This document shows, in pieces, positions 25,758 to 34,051 of a stretch of DNA of 64,000 nucleotides (positions are counted from its first letter, which is position 1; each line of letters opens with the position of its first letter). The stretch is taken from positions 1 through 64,000 of the forward strand of contig JABMPU010000066.1 in assembly GCA_013203665.1 (NCBI GenBank), in the 5' to 3' direction. This DNA is from Armatimonadota bacterium. GTDB taxonomy: Bacteria; Cloacimonadota; Cloacimonadia; Cloacimonadales; TCS61. The position numbers and the translations under genes were made by a program. The notes beneath the pieces are model-generated. The model saw nothing but the letters and a program-made list of their open reading frames with translations, did no database searches and was not told where the DNA came from.

Positions 25758-25763
25758 TTGACA
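25758..25763 (+). promoter_or_regulatory. TTGACA -35-like box upstream of der
   Basis: It ends 59 nt before the der ATG. The hexamer at a 17-nt spacing is AGATTG. TATAAA occurs further down at 25796. Confidence 0.4.
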
Positions 25764-25821
25764 GAATCAGCTTTCAGCAAAGATTGACTTGGTAGTATAA
25801 ATATTTACGAAAAGCAGGTTT

Positions 25822-27147
25822 ATGAGAAAAAATATAGTTGCAATTGTTGGTCGTCCCAATGTTGGGAAATCAACTCTTTTTAATAGAATATGCCGTAAAA
25901 GAAGCGCCATCGTTGATTTTGAAGAAGGAATAACCCGCGACAGGAAATACGAAGAAGCAGAATGGACAGGTCATTCTTTCATTGTCGTAGATACAGGTGG
26001 AATCATTCCCAAAACCGATGATAAGATAAACAAAGCCGTGAAATTTCAAGCGGAAATTGCTATTGACGAAGCTGACCTGGTTTTGTTTATGGTAGATGTA
26101 AAAGTGGGAACAACCGACATGGATATGGAAGTCGCCAAAATCCTTTCCGAACATCGGAAAAAAGTTATGCTGATTGTGAACAAAGTGGATAATGAAAAAG
26201 ATGAACTCGAGATTTTTGATTTCCTGAAATTAGGATTCGGTGAACCATTTCCAATTGCAGCAAATCAAGGAAGAAATATCGGTAACTTTCTGGATCAATT
26301 AATCAAGAAAATCGATACTGTACAATACGAATTTAGAGAAGACGATTCCATAAAAATCGCAATTGTGGGAAAACAAAATGTGGGCAAATCTTCCATAATC
26401 AATAAAATCTTAGGACAGGAAACAACGATCGTAACTGATATTCCGGGAACTACGCGAGACTCTATCGACCTTCATATAAATTATCATGAAAAGAAATTCA
26501 CTTTTATAGATACTGCCGGACTTCGCAGAAAGAAACGGGTTAAATACGGAGTTGAATATTTCAGTTCAATGCGAACCATCGAAAGTGTAAACCGGGCGGA
26601 TATTATTCTCATCATCTTAGACGCAACTGAAGAAATTTCTACTCAGGATCAGAAAATTGCGTCTTATGCTTACAGAAATTTCAAAGATATAATTATCATT
26701 TTTAATAAATGGGATTTAATAGAAAAGGAGAATTCAACACCGGGAAAATACATTCAAAATATAAAATCCGAACTAACCTTTCTCCAATTTGCACCAGTCA
26801 TTTTTGTTTCTGCACTCACAGGACAAAGAGTACAAAAGATCTTCGATAAAATACTGGAAGTGGAAGAAGAAAGCAAAAAAAGAATTCAAACTTCCGAACT
26901 GAATAAATTCCTGGAAAAAACCATAGCAAAATACCCGCCTGTTCACTCTACTGGGAAACACGTGAAAATCTTCTTTTGCACGCAGGTAAAAACTCATCCA
27001 CCCACTTTTGTTTTCTTTTGCAACGATCAAAAACTTGTCTCAGTTCAGTACAAACGCTATCTGAATAACCAACTTAGGGATGCTTTCAAGTTTGAAGGTG
27101 CAACTATCAGATGTTATTATCGAGGACGGAATAAGAATGGTTATTAG
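25822..27147 (+). CDS. der: Ribosome-associated double GTPase Der (EngA)
   Basis: This 441-residue GTPase is needed for 50S ribosome assembly. It has two tandem G domains. The first has GRPNVGKST and NKVD, with DTGG as its G3 motif. The second has GKQNVGKSS, TDIPGTTRD, DTAGLRRK and NKWD. A KH-like domain occupies the last 80 residues (KYPPVHSTGKHVKIFFCTQV). The length and order match the family. The stop overlaps plsY by 11 nt, so they are likely co-transcribed. Confidence 0.97.
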   Translation: MRKNIVAIVGRPNVGKSTLFNRICRKRSAIVDFEEGITRDRKYEEAEWTGHSFIVVDTGGIIPKTDDKINKAVKFQAEIAIDEADLVLFMVDVKVGTTDMDMEVAKILSEHRKKVMLIVNKVDNEKDELEIFDFLKLGFGEPFPIAANQGRNIGNFLDQLIKKIDTVQYEFREDDSIKIAIVGKQNVGKSSIINKILGQETTIVTDIPGTTRDSIDLHINYHEKKFTFIDTAGLRRKKRVKYGVEYFSSMRTIESVNRADIILIILDATEEISTQDQKIASYAYRNFKDIIIIFNKWDLIEKENSTPGKYIQNIKSELTFLQFAPVIFVSALTGQRVQKIFDKILEVEEESKKRIQTSELNKFLEKTIAKYPPVHSTGKHVKIFFCTQVKTHPPTFVFFCNDQKLVSVQYKRYLNNQLRDAFKFEGATIRCYYRGRNKNGY

Positions 27148-27757
27148 AATAATTATTGCAGTGATTTGCAGTTATCTTTTAGGATGCATCCCTACCAGCT
27201 TCATATTTGGAAAATTAATCAAGAAAATTGATATTCGCCAGTATGGAAGTCATAATGTAGGAGCAACAAATGCCATCCGGGTTCTCGGTGTAAAAATCGG
27301 AATTGTTACTCTACTCATCGATATTGCCAAAGGTTTTTTCGCTATCCACATTGGAAAATTGATTATTCAAAATCCTGATAATGTTTTAATTATCTGTTTC
27401 GGGCTAGCTGCAATTCTGGGTCATATCTTCACGGTTTTCCTGAATTTCAAAGGTGGAAAAGGTGTAGCAACATCTGCTGGAGTTCTCATCGCTTTGGCTC
27501 CCATTCCTTTTTTGATTGCTCTTCTGTTTTTTATACTTATTGTTTGGATTACAAGATATGTTTCTCTTGGTTCAATCTTAGCTGGAATAGTTTTATTAAT
27601 TGTTGTAATAATAATTAACATCAGAAATTCTTTTTCAGAATTGGAATTCTTGATTTTTTTCTTTGTAATTGTAATGTTCATCATTATCCGTCATAAGAAA
27701 AATATTAACAGATTAATTTCCGGAACTGAGAGTAAAATCAGTTTTAAAAAGAAGTAA
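27137..27757 (+). CDS. plsY: Acyl-phosphate:glycerol-3-phosphate acyltransferase PlsY
   Basis: This 206-residue inner-membrane enzyme performs the first acylation in phospholipid synthesis. It has five or so hydrophobic helices and the three conserved loops: YGSHNVGATNAIRVLG, GHIFTVFLNFKGGKGVATSAG and the acidic/serine stretch between helices. The start was set at ATG 27137 (MVIRIIIAVICSYLLGCIPT), giving the expected topology. The track start at 27080 would add 19 residues translated from inside der. Confidence 0.93.
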   Translation: MVIRIIIAVICSYLLGCIPTSFIFGKLIKKIDIRQYGSHNVGATNAIRVLGVKIGIVTLLIDIAKGFFAIHIGKLIIQNPDNVLIICFGLAAILGHIFTVFLNFKGGKGVATSAGVLIALAPIPFLIALLFFILIVWITRYVSLGSILAGIVLLIVVIIINIRNSFSELEFLIFFFVIVMFIIIRHKKNINRLISGTESKISFKKK

Positions 27758-27767
27758 AATTTAATAA

Positions 27768-27795
27768 CTCGTTCCAATGCTCCAGCGTTGGAATG
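27768..27795. repeat. CTCGTTCCAATGCTCCAGCG dispersed repeat, copy 1
   Basis: The words CTCGTTCCAATGCTCCAGCG and TTGGAA recur, inverted, at 56673-56701. The ends TTCCAA/TTGGAA can pair. Confidence 0.6.
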
Positions 27796-27835
27796 CCGCT
27801 TGGGGATTGGGAACGATATTCATTTTTTTAAGGAT

Positions 27836-27841
27836 TTGAAA
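27836..27841 (+). promoter_or_regulatory. TTGAAA -35-like box upstream of purF
   Basis: It ends 59 nt before the purF ATG, the same spacing as TTGACA boxes at other genes. TGTATT follows at 17 nt. Confidence 0.3.
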
Positions 27842-27899
27842 CAAAATTTATTTTTTTGTGTATTTTGAGCCTTTTTGCGGCTATTAAAAAAAAGGAATT

Positions 27900-29261
27900 A
27901 TGTGCGGAATAATTGGAATTTTTAATAATGACAAAGCTGCGGAATTAGCAGCTCTCGGTCTTTTTGCAGAACAACACAGAGGGCAGGAAAGCTGCGGCAT
28001 GGCAGTTAATGATGGAAAGATCATCAAATTGCGAAAAAAGATGGGTTTGGTTAAAGATGTTTTTACTCCTGAAAAATTGAAAATCCTGCAAGGAAAAATC
28101 GCCATCGGTCATGTTCGTTATCCTACTCGTGGAACTTCCTCTATTTATAATTCCCAACCGTATATTGTTGAAACTCTGTCCGGTCCATCATATGCTTTAT
28201 CAAGTAATGGCGATATAATAAATTACAAAGAAATCCGTCAGGAATTGGAAGCGAAAGGAGTTTATTTTTCCAGCAAAAATGAGGGTGAACTCATTCTCAA
28301 ATATATTGTTTTTTATGTGGAAAAAGAAGGATATTCCATCATAGACTCGATAAAAAAAATGATGAAAAATATCAAAGGTGCTTTTTCAGCAGTCCTGGCA
28401 ACCAAAGAAGCTCTTTATATGTTCCGCGATCCTTATGCTTTCCGTCCGATGACTTATGGCAAGACCAAAGAAGGTTCTGTTGTTGTTGCTTCGGAAAGTT
28501 GTGCTCTCGATATTTTATACATGGATTGGAAAAAGGAAATTAAACCTGCTGAAATAATTATTGTTAATAAAAATGGAATTGAGTCTATTGAAAATAATCC
28601 TAATGATTTTCGTGTGACTTCCACAGAAAAACACTGCATTTTTGAGCACATTTATTTTTCCAGACCGGACAGTTTTATCTTTAAAGAAAATGTTTATCAA
28701 GTTCGTCAAAAAATTGGAAATCTAATTGCAGAAGATGATGATATCAATGCTGATGTTGTGGTTCCTGTACCGGATTCATCGAATATTATTGCTCTTGGTT
28801 ATGCACGAAAAAGAAACATTCCTTTTGAATTCGGTTTGATCAGAAATCATTATGTCGGAAGAACTTTTATTCAACCTGAACAGACAATTCGTGATGAAAG
28901 TGTTTTTCAAAAATTCAATCCCTTACCAAATTTTTTTGAAGGGAAAATCGTTGTTATGATCGATGATTCTATTGTGCGAGGAACAACCCTGCGGAAATTA
29001 ACAAAATTGATAAAACATGCAGGAGCAAAGGAAGTTCATCTCAGGATAGGTTCTCCACCTGTTAAAAATTCTTGTTTTTATGGAATCGATACTCCTACCC
29101 AAAAAGAACTAATCGCAAATAATAAATCCATCGAAGAAATCAAAGATTTCATGGGAGCTGATTCTTTGAAATATCTAACAATCGAACAACTAAGAAAAAC
29201 CGTGAAAGAACCGGAGAATTTCTGTTATGCGTGTTTTGATGGGAATTATCCAGTGAGGTAA
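27900..29261 (+). CDS. purF: Amidophosphoribosyltransferase
   Basis: This 453-residue enzyme catalyses the first committed step of purine synthesis, converting PRPP and glutamine to phosphoribosylamine. The initiator methionine is followed by the nucleophile (MCGIIGIFNN) with no propeptide. The N-terminal glutaminase has EQHRGQESCGMAV and the glutamine-site segment GHVRYPTRGTS. The C-terminal phosphoribosyltransferase has the PRPP loop VVMIDDSIVRGTTLRKL and the RIGSPPVKNSCFYGID segment. AAAGGAATT precedes the ATG. It heads a long co-directional series of genes. Confidence 0.96.
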   Translation: MCGIIGIFNNDKAAELAALGLFAEQHRGQESCGMAVNDGKIIKLRKKMGLVKDVFTPEKLKILQGKIAIGHVRYPTRGTSSIYNSQPYIVETLSGPSYALSSNGDIINYKEIRQELEAKGVYFSSKNEGELILKYIVFYVEKEGYSIIDSIKKMMKNIKGAFSAVLATKEALYMFRDPYAFRPMTYGKTKEGSVVVASESCALDILYMDWKKEIKPAEIIIVNKNGIESIENNPNDFRVTSTEKHCIFEHIYFSRPDSFIFKENVYQVRQKIGNLIAEDDDINADVVVPVPDSSNIIALGYARKRNIPFEFGLIRNHYVGRTFIQPEQTIRDESVFQKFNPLPNFFEGKIVVMIDDSIVRGTTLRKLTKLIKHAGAKEVHLRIGSPPVKNSCFYGIDTPTQKELIANNKSIEEIKDFMGADSLKYLTIEQLRKTVKEPENFCYACFDGNYPVR

Positions 29262-29262
29262 A

Positions 29263-29742
29263 ATGAAATTAAAAAACTGGAATGAGATTTCGCAAATAAC
29301 TGAAGAGCTTAGAAAACCTGATAAAAAGATCGTTTTCACAAATGGTTGTTTTGATATTCTGCATGCTGGCCACATCCAATATCTGAGAGAAGCAAAAAAT
29401 CTAGGAGACATCTTGATAATCGGATTAAACAGTGATAAATCCACAAAACTCATAAAAGGAAAAAATCGACCTATAAATACAGAACTGAATCGGGCAACTG
29501 TTCTGGCTGCTTTGGAATTTGTGGATTATATTGTTATCTTTGAGGAGGATACTCCATTCAATTTGATTAACCTTATCAAACCCGACATTCTGGTTAAAGG
29601 TGGAGATTGGAAAGAAAACGAGATAATCGGTTCGGACATTGTGAAAGAAAACCATGGAAAAATTATCAGTTTATCTTATAAACCAGGAATTTCAACAACC
29701 GGAATTATTGATAAAATCCTAACTTTAAAAGAAGGCATTTAA
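29263..29742 (+). CDS. rfaE2: D-glycero-beta-D-manno-heptose 1-phosphate adenylyltransferase
   Basis: This 159-residue nucleotidyltransferase makes ADP-heptose for the LPS inner core. It has the HxGH-type motif in FTNGCFDILHAGHIQYLREA, LIIGLNSDKSTKLIKG, the conserved RPINTELNRATVLAALEFVDYIV, and LVKGGDWKENEI near the end with the terminal STTGIIDKI. It is the stand-alone equivalent of the HldE C-terminal domain. The gene begins 1 nt after the purF stop and ends in TAATG overlapping the next gene. Its presence supports an LPS-bearing outer membrane. Confidence 0.93.
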   Translation: MKLKNWNEISQITEELRKPDKKIVFTNGCFDILHAGHIQYLREAKNLGDILIIGLNSDKSTKLIKGKNRPINTELNRATVLAALEFVDYIVIFEEDTPFNLINLIKPDILVKGGDWKENEIIGSDIVKENHGKIISLSYKPGISTTGIIDKILTLKEGI

Positions 29743-30158
29743 TGGATTTTCAGGAAGATACAGCAATTGTAAAAAAAATTGAAAACAACAAAGTTACAGT
29801 TGAAATTCAAAGAACCGGAGCTTGTGAACATTGCGCAATAAAAGGAATTTGTGGTGCTGGAAATAAAAACATCCAACATCAAATCCAAACTGATTTGAAC
29901 TTGAAAATCGGAGATCTGGTCAAAATTCATATTTCAGCAAGTTCCAAAATTTTCTCATCCTTTATTCTCTTCATTTTTCCCATTCTTGTTATGTTCATTT
30001 TTTATATTTTTGGTAAATATATCTTCCGGTTTAACGAAGATTTTTCAATAATTTTTTCTATTTTCGGTTTGCTTTTCAGTGGAATTATTATTTATTATAT
30101 CGATAAGAAATACGAGAAGAAAATTAGTTTTAAAATTATTGGGAGGATTGAAAAATGA
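29742..30158 (+). CDS. RseC/MucC-family membrane protein
   Basis: This 138-residue protein has an N-terminal beta-rich cytosolic part carrying four cysteines in GACEHCAIKGICGAG, followed by two transmembrane helices (FSSFILFIFPILVMFIFYIF; FSIIFSIFGLLFSGIIIYYI) and a basic tail. This layout is the SoxR-reducing/RseC family, which influences sigma-E or redox-sensor reduction where studied. No sigma-E or Rnf genes are nearby, so the local role is unknown. The start and stop both overlap neighbours (TAATG; ATGA). Confidence 0.85.
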   Translation: MDFQEDTAIVKKIENNKVTVEIQRTGACEHCAIKGICGAGNKNIQHQIQTDLNLKIGDLVKIHISASSKIFSSFILFIFPILVMFIFYIFGKYIFRFNEDFSIIFSIFGLLFSGIIIYYIDKKYEKKISFKIIGRIEK

Positions 30159-30514
30159 AAATGCATTTAAACGAAATGGTTTTTTATGGTCATCACGGTG
30201 TACATCCTGAAGAACGAAAACTAGGTCAAAGATTTGTGGTAAATTTCAGTTATGAAACAGACCCAAAACAGGATCAGGCGATGGAACACATCGATGATAC
30301 GATCGATTACACAAAAGTTTTCTCAATTATTAAACATGTATTGGAAAAGGAAGAATTTTTACTTCTGGAAAATTGTGCTAATACAATTCTGGCAACCGTT
30401 TTAGAAACTTTTCCCAAGATTATTCATGTGAATGTAAAAATCAGAAAACCTTCTGTGCCAATTAGAGGATCACTCGGTTCAGTGGAAGTGGAGATGGATA
30501 GATTTCAGAAATGA
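30155..30514 (+). CDS. folB: Dihydroneopterin aldolase
   Basis: This 119-residue folate-pathway enzyme converts dihydroneopterin to 6-hydroxymethyl-dihydropterin and glycolaldehyde. It has the diagnostic FYGHHGVHPEERKLGQRFVV, DTIDYTKVFSIIKHVLE, LLENCANTILATVLE and the conserved lysine region VKIRKPSVPIRGSLGSVEV. The ATGA overlap with the gene before and ATGA overlap with folK after suggest tight coupling. An ATG two codons in is an alternative start. Confidence 0.94.
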   Translation: MKMHLNEMVFYGHHGVHPEERKLGQRFVVNFSYETDPKQDQAMEHIDDTIDYTKVFSIIKHVLEKEEFLLLENCANTILATVLETFPKIIHVNVKIRKPSVPIRGSLGSVEVEMDRFQK

Positions 30515-30960
30515 TCTGCTATTTTGGTCTTGGTTCAAACCTGGGAAATCGCCAAGAATACATGCTAAAAGCTCTTTCTGAACTTTCCTTGAAAATGAAA
30601 ATTCTCCAAAATTCAGAAATCATCGAAACCAAACCTTATGGAAATGTGAATCAACCTTATTTTCTAAACTGTGTTACTAAAATTGATACTGAACTTAAAC
30701 CTGATGAACTCCTGAAAATCTGCACAGAAATCGAAAATAAACTGGGAAGAAAAAGATCGCAAAAATGGGCATCACGAACCATCGATATCGATATCCTGTT
30801 TTATGGAAACGAAACATTTCAATCTGATGAATTGACTATTCCCCATCCTGAAATTCAGAAAAGAAGATTTGTCCTCAAATCATTAAATGAAATTTGTCCT
30901 GATCTTGTGCATCCGGTTTTGAATAAGAAAATATCTCAAATAATTTTGGAGTGTAAATGA
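30511..30960 (+). CDS. folK: 6-hydroxymethyl-7,8-dihydropterin pyrophosphokinase
   Basis: This 149-residue enzyme transfers pyrophosphate from ATP to the pterin made by FolB. Motifs are FGLGSNLGNRQEYM, the substrate-binding YGNVNQPYFLNCV, IENKLGRKRSQKWASRTIDIDILFYGN and the C-terminal IPHPEIQKRRFVLKSLNEI. It overlaps folB and glmU-like genes by 4 nt on each side. No folP is in the window. Confidence 0.95.
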   Translation: MICYFGLGSNLGNRQEYMLKALSELSLKMKILQNSEIIETKPYGNVNQPYFLNCVTKIDTELKPDELLKICTEIENKLGRKRSQKWASRTIDIDILFYGNETFQSDELTIPHPEIQKRRFVLKSLNEICPDLVHPVLNKKISQIILECK

Positions 30961-31703
30961 AAAAACTCGCAACCATAATTCTTGCTGCTGGAAAAGGTGT
31001 AAGAATGAAATCTGATAAACCAAAAGTCGTTTTTGAATTAGCCGGTAAACCCATGATAAACAGAGTTGTGGAAACAGCACAAAAAATTGAAAGTGACATC
31101 ATCACAATCGTTGTTGGCTATAAAAAAGAAATGATTATTGATATCATTCCAAAAACAGAAAAAATCAAATTCATAGAACAAAAAGAACAATACGGAACCG
31201 GTCATGCAGTGATGGTAACTGAAAACGTTTTTAAAGATTTTGATGGAAATATTTTCATTCTCTGTGGAGATGTACCTCTGCTTCGAGCAGAAACTCTGCA
31301 AAAAATGCTGACAAAACACAAAGGAACAAATGCTGCTTGTACGGTTCTCACTGCAATTATGGAGGATGCTTTAAAATATGGAAGAATAATACGAAATGAA
31401 AACGGTAATGTTCTTAAAATTATTGAATTTAAAGATGCTAGTGAAAAAGAAAAACTGGTTAAAGAAATCAATACTGGGATTTACTGCTTTGATGCAAAAA
31501 GTCTTTTTTCTGCTTTGAAAAAAGTAACTAATAATAATCAACAAAACGAATACTATTTAACTGATACATTAGAAATTCTAAACAATGATAAGAAGCTTGT
31601 TACATCTGTTCTTCTGGATGACATGATAGAAGCTTCCGGAGTGAATTCCAAAGAGCAGCTAAACAACCTGGAAAAGGAATACTTTAAAACCAATGAATTA
31701 TAA
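30957..31703 (+). CDS. Stand-alone GlmU-type N-acetylglucosamine-1-phosphate uridylyltransferase domain
   Basis: This 248-residue nucleotidyltransferase has the signature LAAGKGVRMKSDKPKVVFEL, the uridine-site EQKEQYGTGHAVM, FILCGDVPLLRAETL with the metal aspartate, YGRIIRNENGNVLKIIEFKDA, INTGIYCFDAKSLF and NNNQQNEYYLTDTLEIL. These are the full set for the pyrophosphorylase half of GlmU. The left-handed beta-helix acetyltransferase half, about 200 residues, is absent. Either acetylation is done by a separate enzyme or the protein serves another UDP-sugar. It ends 10 nt before an accessory nuclease gene. Confidence 0.88.
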   Translation: MKKLATIILAAGKGVRMKSDKPKVVFELAGKPMINRVVETAQKIESDIITIVVGYKKEMIIDIIPKTEKIKFIEQKEQYGTGHAVMVTENVFKDFDGNIFILCGDVPLLRAETLQKMLTKHKGTNAACTVLTAIMEDALKYGRIIRNENGNVLKIIEFKDASEKEKLVKEINTGIYCFDAKSLFSALKKVTNNNQQNEYYLTDTLEILNNDKKLVTSVLLDDMIEASGVNSKEQLNNLEKEYFKTNEL

Positions 31704-31713
31704 AGGTGATTGA

Positions 31714-32757
31714 GTGAATAAGATTCCAGATAATAACAAATATTCCGAATTGCTTGGCAATATAGGCAAGCTTCTTGAAAAATCGCGTAAAGCTGCCATT
31801 CAAAAAGTTAATAACATTCTTGTGCAAACCTATTGGAATATCGGGAAACGAATTGTAGAATTTGAACAAGGTGGGAAGGAAAAAGCAGACTATGGCAGCG
31901 AGCTGCTAAAGAGATTATCAAATGATTTGAAAGAACGTTTTGGGAAAGGATTTAGCCGATCTAACCTGCAATATATGCGTTTGCTCTATCTGAAATACCA
32001 AAAATACCAGACACTGTCTGGCAAATTGAGTTGGTCTCATTACGTTGAAATTCTATCAATTTCAGATGAGCTGACTCGCTCATTTTACGAAAAACAATGC
32101 AATAGTGAAAACTGGTCTGTGAGAGAATTAAAACGACAAATAGATTCCGGTCTTTTTCAAAGAATAGCTTTGAGTAAAGACAAAAAAGGAGTTCTTAAAT
32201 TAGCCAAAGAGGGTCAACTCTTTGAAAATGTTGAAGATATTATTAAAGACCCGTATGTGTTTGAGTTTTTAAATATTCCGGAAAATTATCGTCATTCCGA
32301 AAAAGAATTGGAAAACAGACTTATTGATGAACTCGGACATTTCCTTTTGGAGCTTGGAAAGGGATTTGCTTTCATCGGCAGGCAATTTAGAATAACTTTG
32401 AATAATACACATTATTTTGTGGATCTTGTATTTTATCATAGAATCTTGAAATGCTTCGTCCTGATTGATTTGAAACTTGCAAAAGCAAACCATCAGGATA
32501 TCGGGCAGATGAATCTTTACCTGAATTATTTTAAAAATGAAGAAAATGAAACTGATGATAACGAACCAATTGGAATTATACTTGCCGCTGATAAAGATAA
32601 AATACTTGTAGAGTACGCAACCGGTTCTATCTCAAACCAGCTTTTTGTATCAAAATATCAATTATATCTCCCGGATAAACATCTGCTGGAGCAAGAACTG
32701 AAATATCTGCTGGAACAAGAAAATATAAAAAATAAGAAATCACAGGAGAGACTATGA
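31714..32757 (+). CDS. DUF1016/YhcG-family PD-(D/E)XK nuclease
   Basis: This 347-residue protein has the YhcG layout. The N-terminal DUF1016 domain includes QTYWNIGKRIVEFEQGGKEKADYG, GKGFSRSNLQYMRLLY and LSWSHYVEILSI. The C-terminal PD-(D/E)XK domain includes ENRLIDELGHFLLELGKGFAFIGRQF, then FVDLVFYHRILKCFVLIDLKL, which contains the D...D-x-K core, and QDIGQMNLYLNYF. Family members occur in mobile and defence contexts. The start is GTG, with AAGGTGATTGA upstream. It overlaps the HIT gene by 4 nt, so it has become part of a housekeeping operon. Transfer is inferred from this context. Confidence 0.88.
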   Translation: MNKIPDNNKYSELLGNIGKLLEKSRKAAIQKVNNILVQTYWNIGKRIVEFEQGGKEKADYGSELLKRLSNDLKERFGKGFSRSNLQYMRLLYLKYQKYQTLSGKLSWSHYVEILSISDELTRSFYEKQCNSENWSVRELKRQIDSGLFQRIALSKDKKGVLKLAKEGQLFENVEDIIKDPYVFEFLNIPENYRHSEKELENRLIDELGHFLLELGKGFAFIGRQFRITLNNTHYFVDLVFYHRILKCFVLIDLKLAKANHQDIGQMNLYLNYFKNEENETDDNEPIGIILAADKDKILVEYATGSISNQLFVSKYQLYLPDKHLLEQELKYLLEQENIKNKKSQERL

Positions 32758-33248
32758 GTGATATTTTATATTCACCCTGGAGATTGAAATATATTTTATC
32801 AAACAAAGATGACAAATGCATTTTATGCCTTAAACTATCTGAAAAAGATGATGAGCATCTCATACTTTTCAGAAGTAAATACAGCTTTGTAATGATGAAC
32901 CTGTATCCTTATAATAACGGTCATCTCATGGTGGTTCCAAACAATCATGTTTCCGCCTTGAATAAATTATCAAAAGAAGAATTGAATGATCTTTTTGAGA
33001 CAGTTCAACTTTGTGAGAAAGTACTTCAGAGAAAATACAATCCTGATGGATTTAATATCGGTTTAAATCTGGGAAAATCTGCAGGTGCAGGAATCGATGA
33101 ACATTTACATGTTCATATTGTTCCCCGTTGGGCAGGTGATGTAAATTTTATGACCTCTATCGGAGGTACACGAGTAATTCCGGAAAATTTTGAAACCGCC
33201 TTCAAACAACTCAAAGAACAATTTGACAACGAAAGGGCTCAAAAATAA
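32754..33248 (+). CDS. HIT-family nucleotide hydrolase or phosphorylase (Ap4A-type)
   Basis: This 164-residue protein has the histidine triad HLHVHIVPRW, preceded by GLNLGKSAGAGIDEH. The N-terminal Cys pair CILCLKLSEKDDEHLILFR, a CxxC with later histidine ligands, matches zinc-binding Ap4A-phosphorylase-like HIT proteins. LYPYNNGHLMVVPNNHV is the conserved middle segment. It probably cleaves dinucleoside polyphosphates or related nucleotide conjugates. Confidence 0.92.
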   Translation: MSDILYSPWRLKYILSNKDDKCILCLKLSEKDDEHLILFRSKYSFVMMNLYPYNNGHLMVVPNNHVSALNKLSKEELNDLFETVQLCEKVLQRKYNPDGFNIGLNLGKSAGAGIDEHLHVHIVPRWAGDVNFMTSIGGTRVIPENFETAFKQLKEQFDNERAQK

Positions 33249-33249
33249 T

Positions 33250-33672
33250 TTGGCACGCAATAAAAATAAGCCTAAATCAGCATTATATCTGGTTTTATTG
33301 CTCATTATCGCAGCGTTTATTTTTTATTTGTTCTTTAATTTCAAAAGAGAAAAAAGCGATATTGTAAAGGTCTCGATCCCAACCATTAAGCTGGCTTTAT
33401 TAAATGGCTGTGGATATCCTGGAATTGCCAAAGAAGTGAAAGATATCTTAGTCGATAAAAATTTCGATGTTATTGCCTGGAGAAATGTTGAAAGAGATAT
33501 GTTCATCTATGAAAAATCCATCATAGTTATAAAAAAATATGATAAAGATAAACTGTCATATTTTCAGAAAATGACCGGTCTTAACAGAAGAATTTTTGCT
33601 CTTGATGATAATACAATAGAAGACTTTCAAATAATTTTGGGAAAGGACTTTAAAAAATATTTTAAAAAATAG
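33250..33672 (+). CDS. LytR_C-domain membrane protein
   Basis: This 140-residue protein has a basic N-terminus, one transmembrane helix (LYLVLLLIIAAFIFYLFFNF) and a C-terminal LytR_C-type domain (IKLALLNGCGYPGIAKEVKDILVDKNFDVIAWRN). This domain usually follows LytR-CpsA-Psr catalytic domains but here stands alone. The start is uncertain: TTG 33250 follows the HIT stop directly and gives a clean membrane-anchor N-terminus, whereas the track start (also TTG, 33190) would overlap the HIT gene by 59 nt. It lies next to rsfS, as small LytR_C proteins often do. Confidence 0.75.
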   Translation: MARNKNKPKSALYLVLLLIIAAFIFYLFFNFKREKSDIVKVSIPTIKLALLNGCGYPGIAKEVKDILVDKNFDVIAWRNVERDMFIYEKSIIVIKKYDKDKLSYFQKMTGLNRRIFALDDNTIEDFQIILGKDFKKYFKK

Positions 33673-33679
33673 GAGAATA

Positions 33680-34051
33680 ATGGAATTATCTCATAAAGAA
33701 ATAATAATAAAAATAATTGATTGGTTAAAAGAAAAAAAAGCTGAAAATATTCTTCATTTTGATTTAAAAGATAAATCTGATTTAACTGATTCTATGATTA
33801 TTTGTCATGGAACCGGTGAACTGCATACAAAAGCAATTGCAGAAAATGTAATTCAGAAATCCAAAGATCAAAAGATCCATATTTTCGCTACCGAAGGTCT
33901 GGGAAATGCAACCTGGATTTTAATAGATTTTATTGATATTATTGTACACATTTTTAATGAAGATACCAGAAATTACTACAAATTAGAAGAGTTATGGAAT
34001 GTAAACCATCATAACAAAAAGGATGTAGAAGCAGATTATGTTAAAAGCTAA
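33680..34051 (+). CDS. rsfS: Ribosomal silencing factor RsfS
   Basis: This 123-residue protein binds ribosomal protein L14 and blocks subunit joining during starvation. It has DLKDKSDLTDSMIICHGTGELHTKAIAENV, IFATEGLGNATWILIDFIDIIVHIFNEDTRNYYKLEELW. AGGAGAATA precedes the ATG. It overlaps argS by 14 nt. Confidence 0.94.
   Translation: MELSHKEIIIKIIDWLKEKKAENILHFDLKDKSDLTDSMIICHGTGELHTKAIAENVIQKSKDQKIHIFATEGLGNATWILIDFIDIIVHIFNEDTRNYYKLEELWNVNHHNKKDVEADYVKS

Noticed and set aside
29263-30960. Possible THF or other riboswitch upstream of the fol genes
   Set aside because: Genes overlap by 1-4 nt, leaving no leader for an aptamer.
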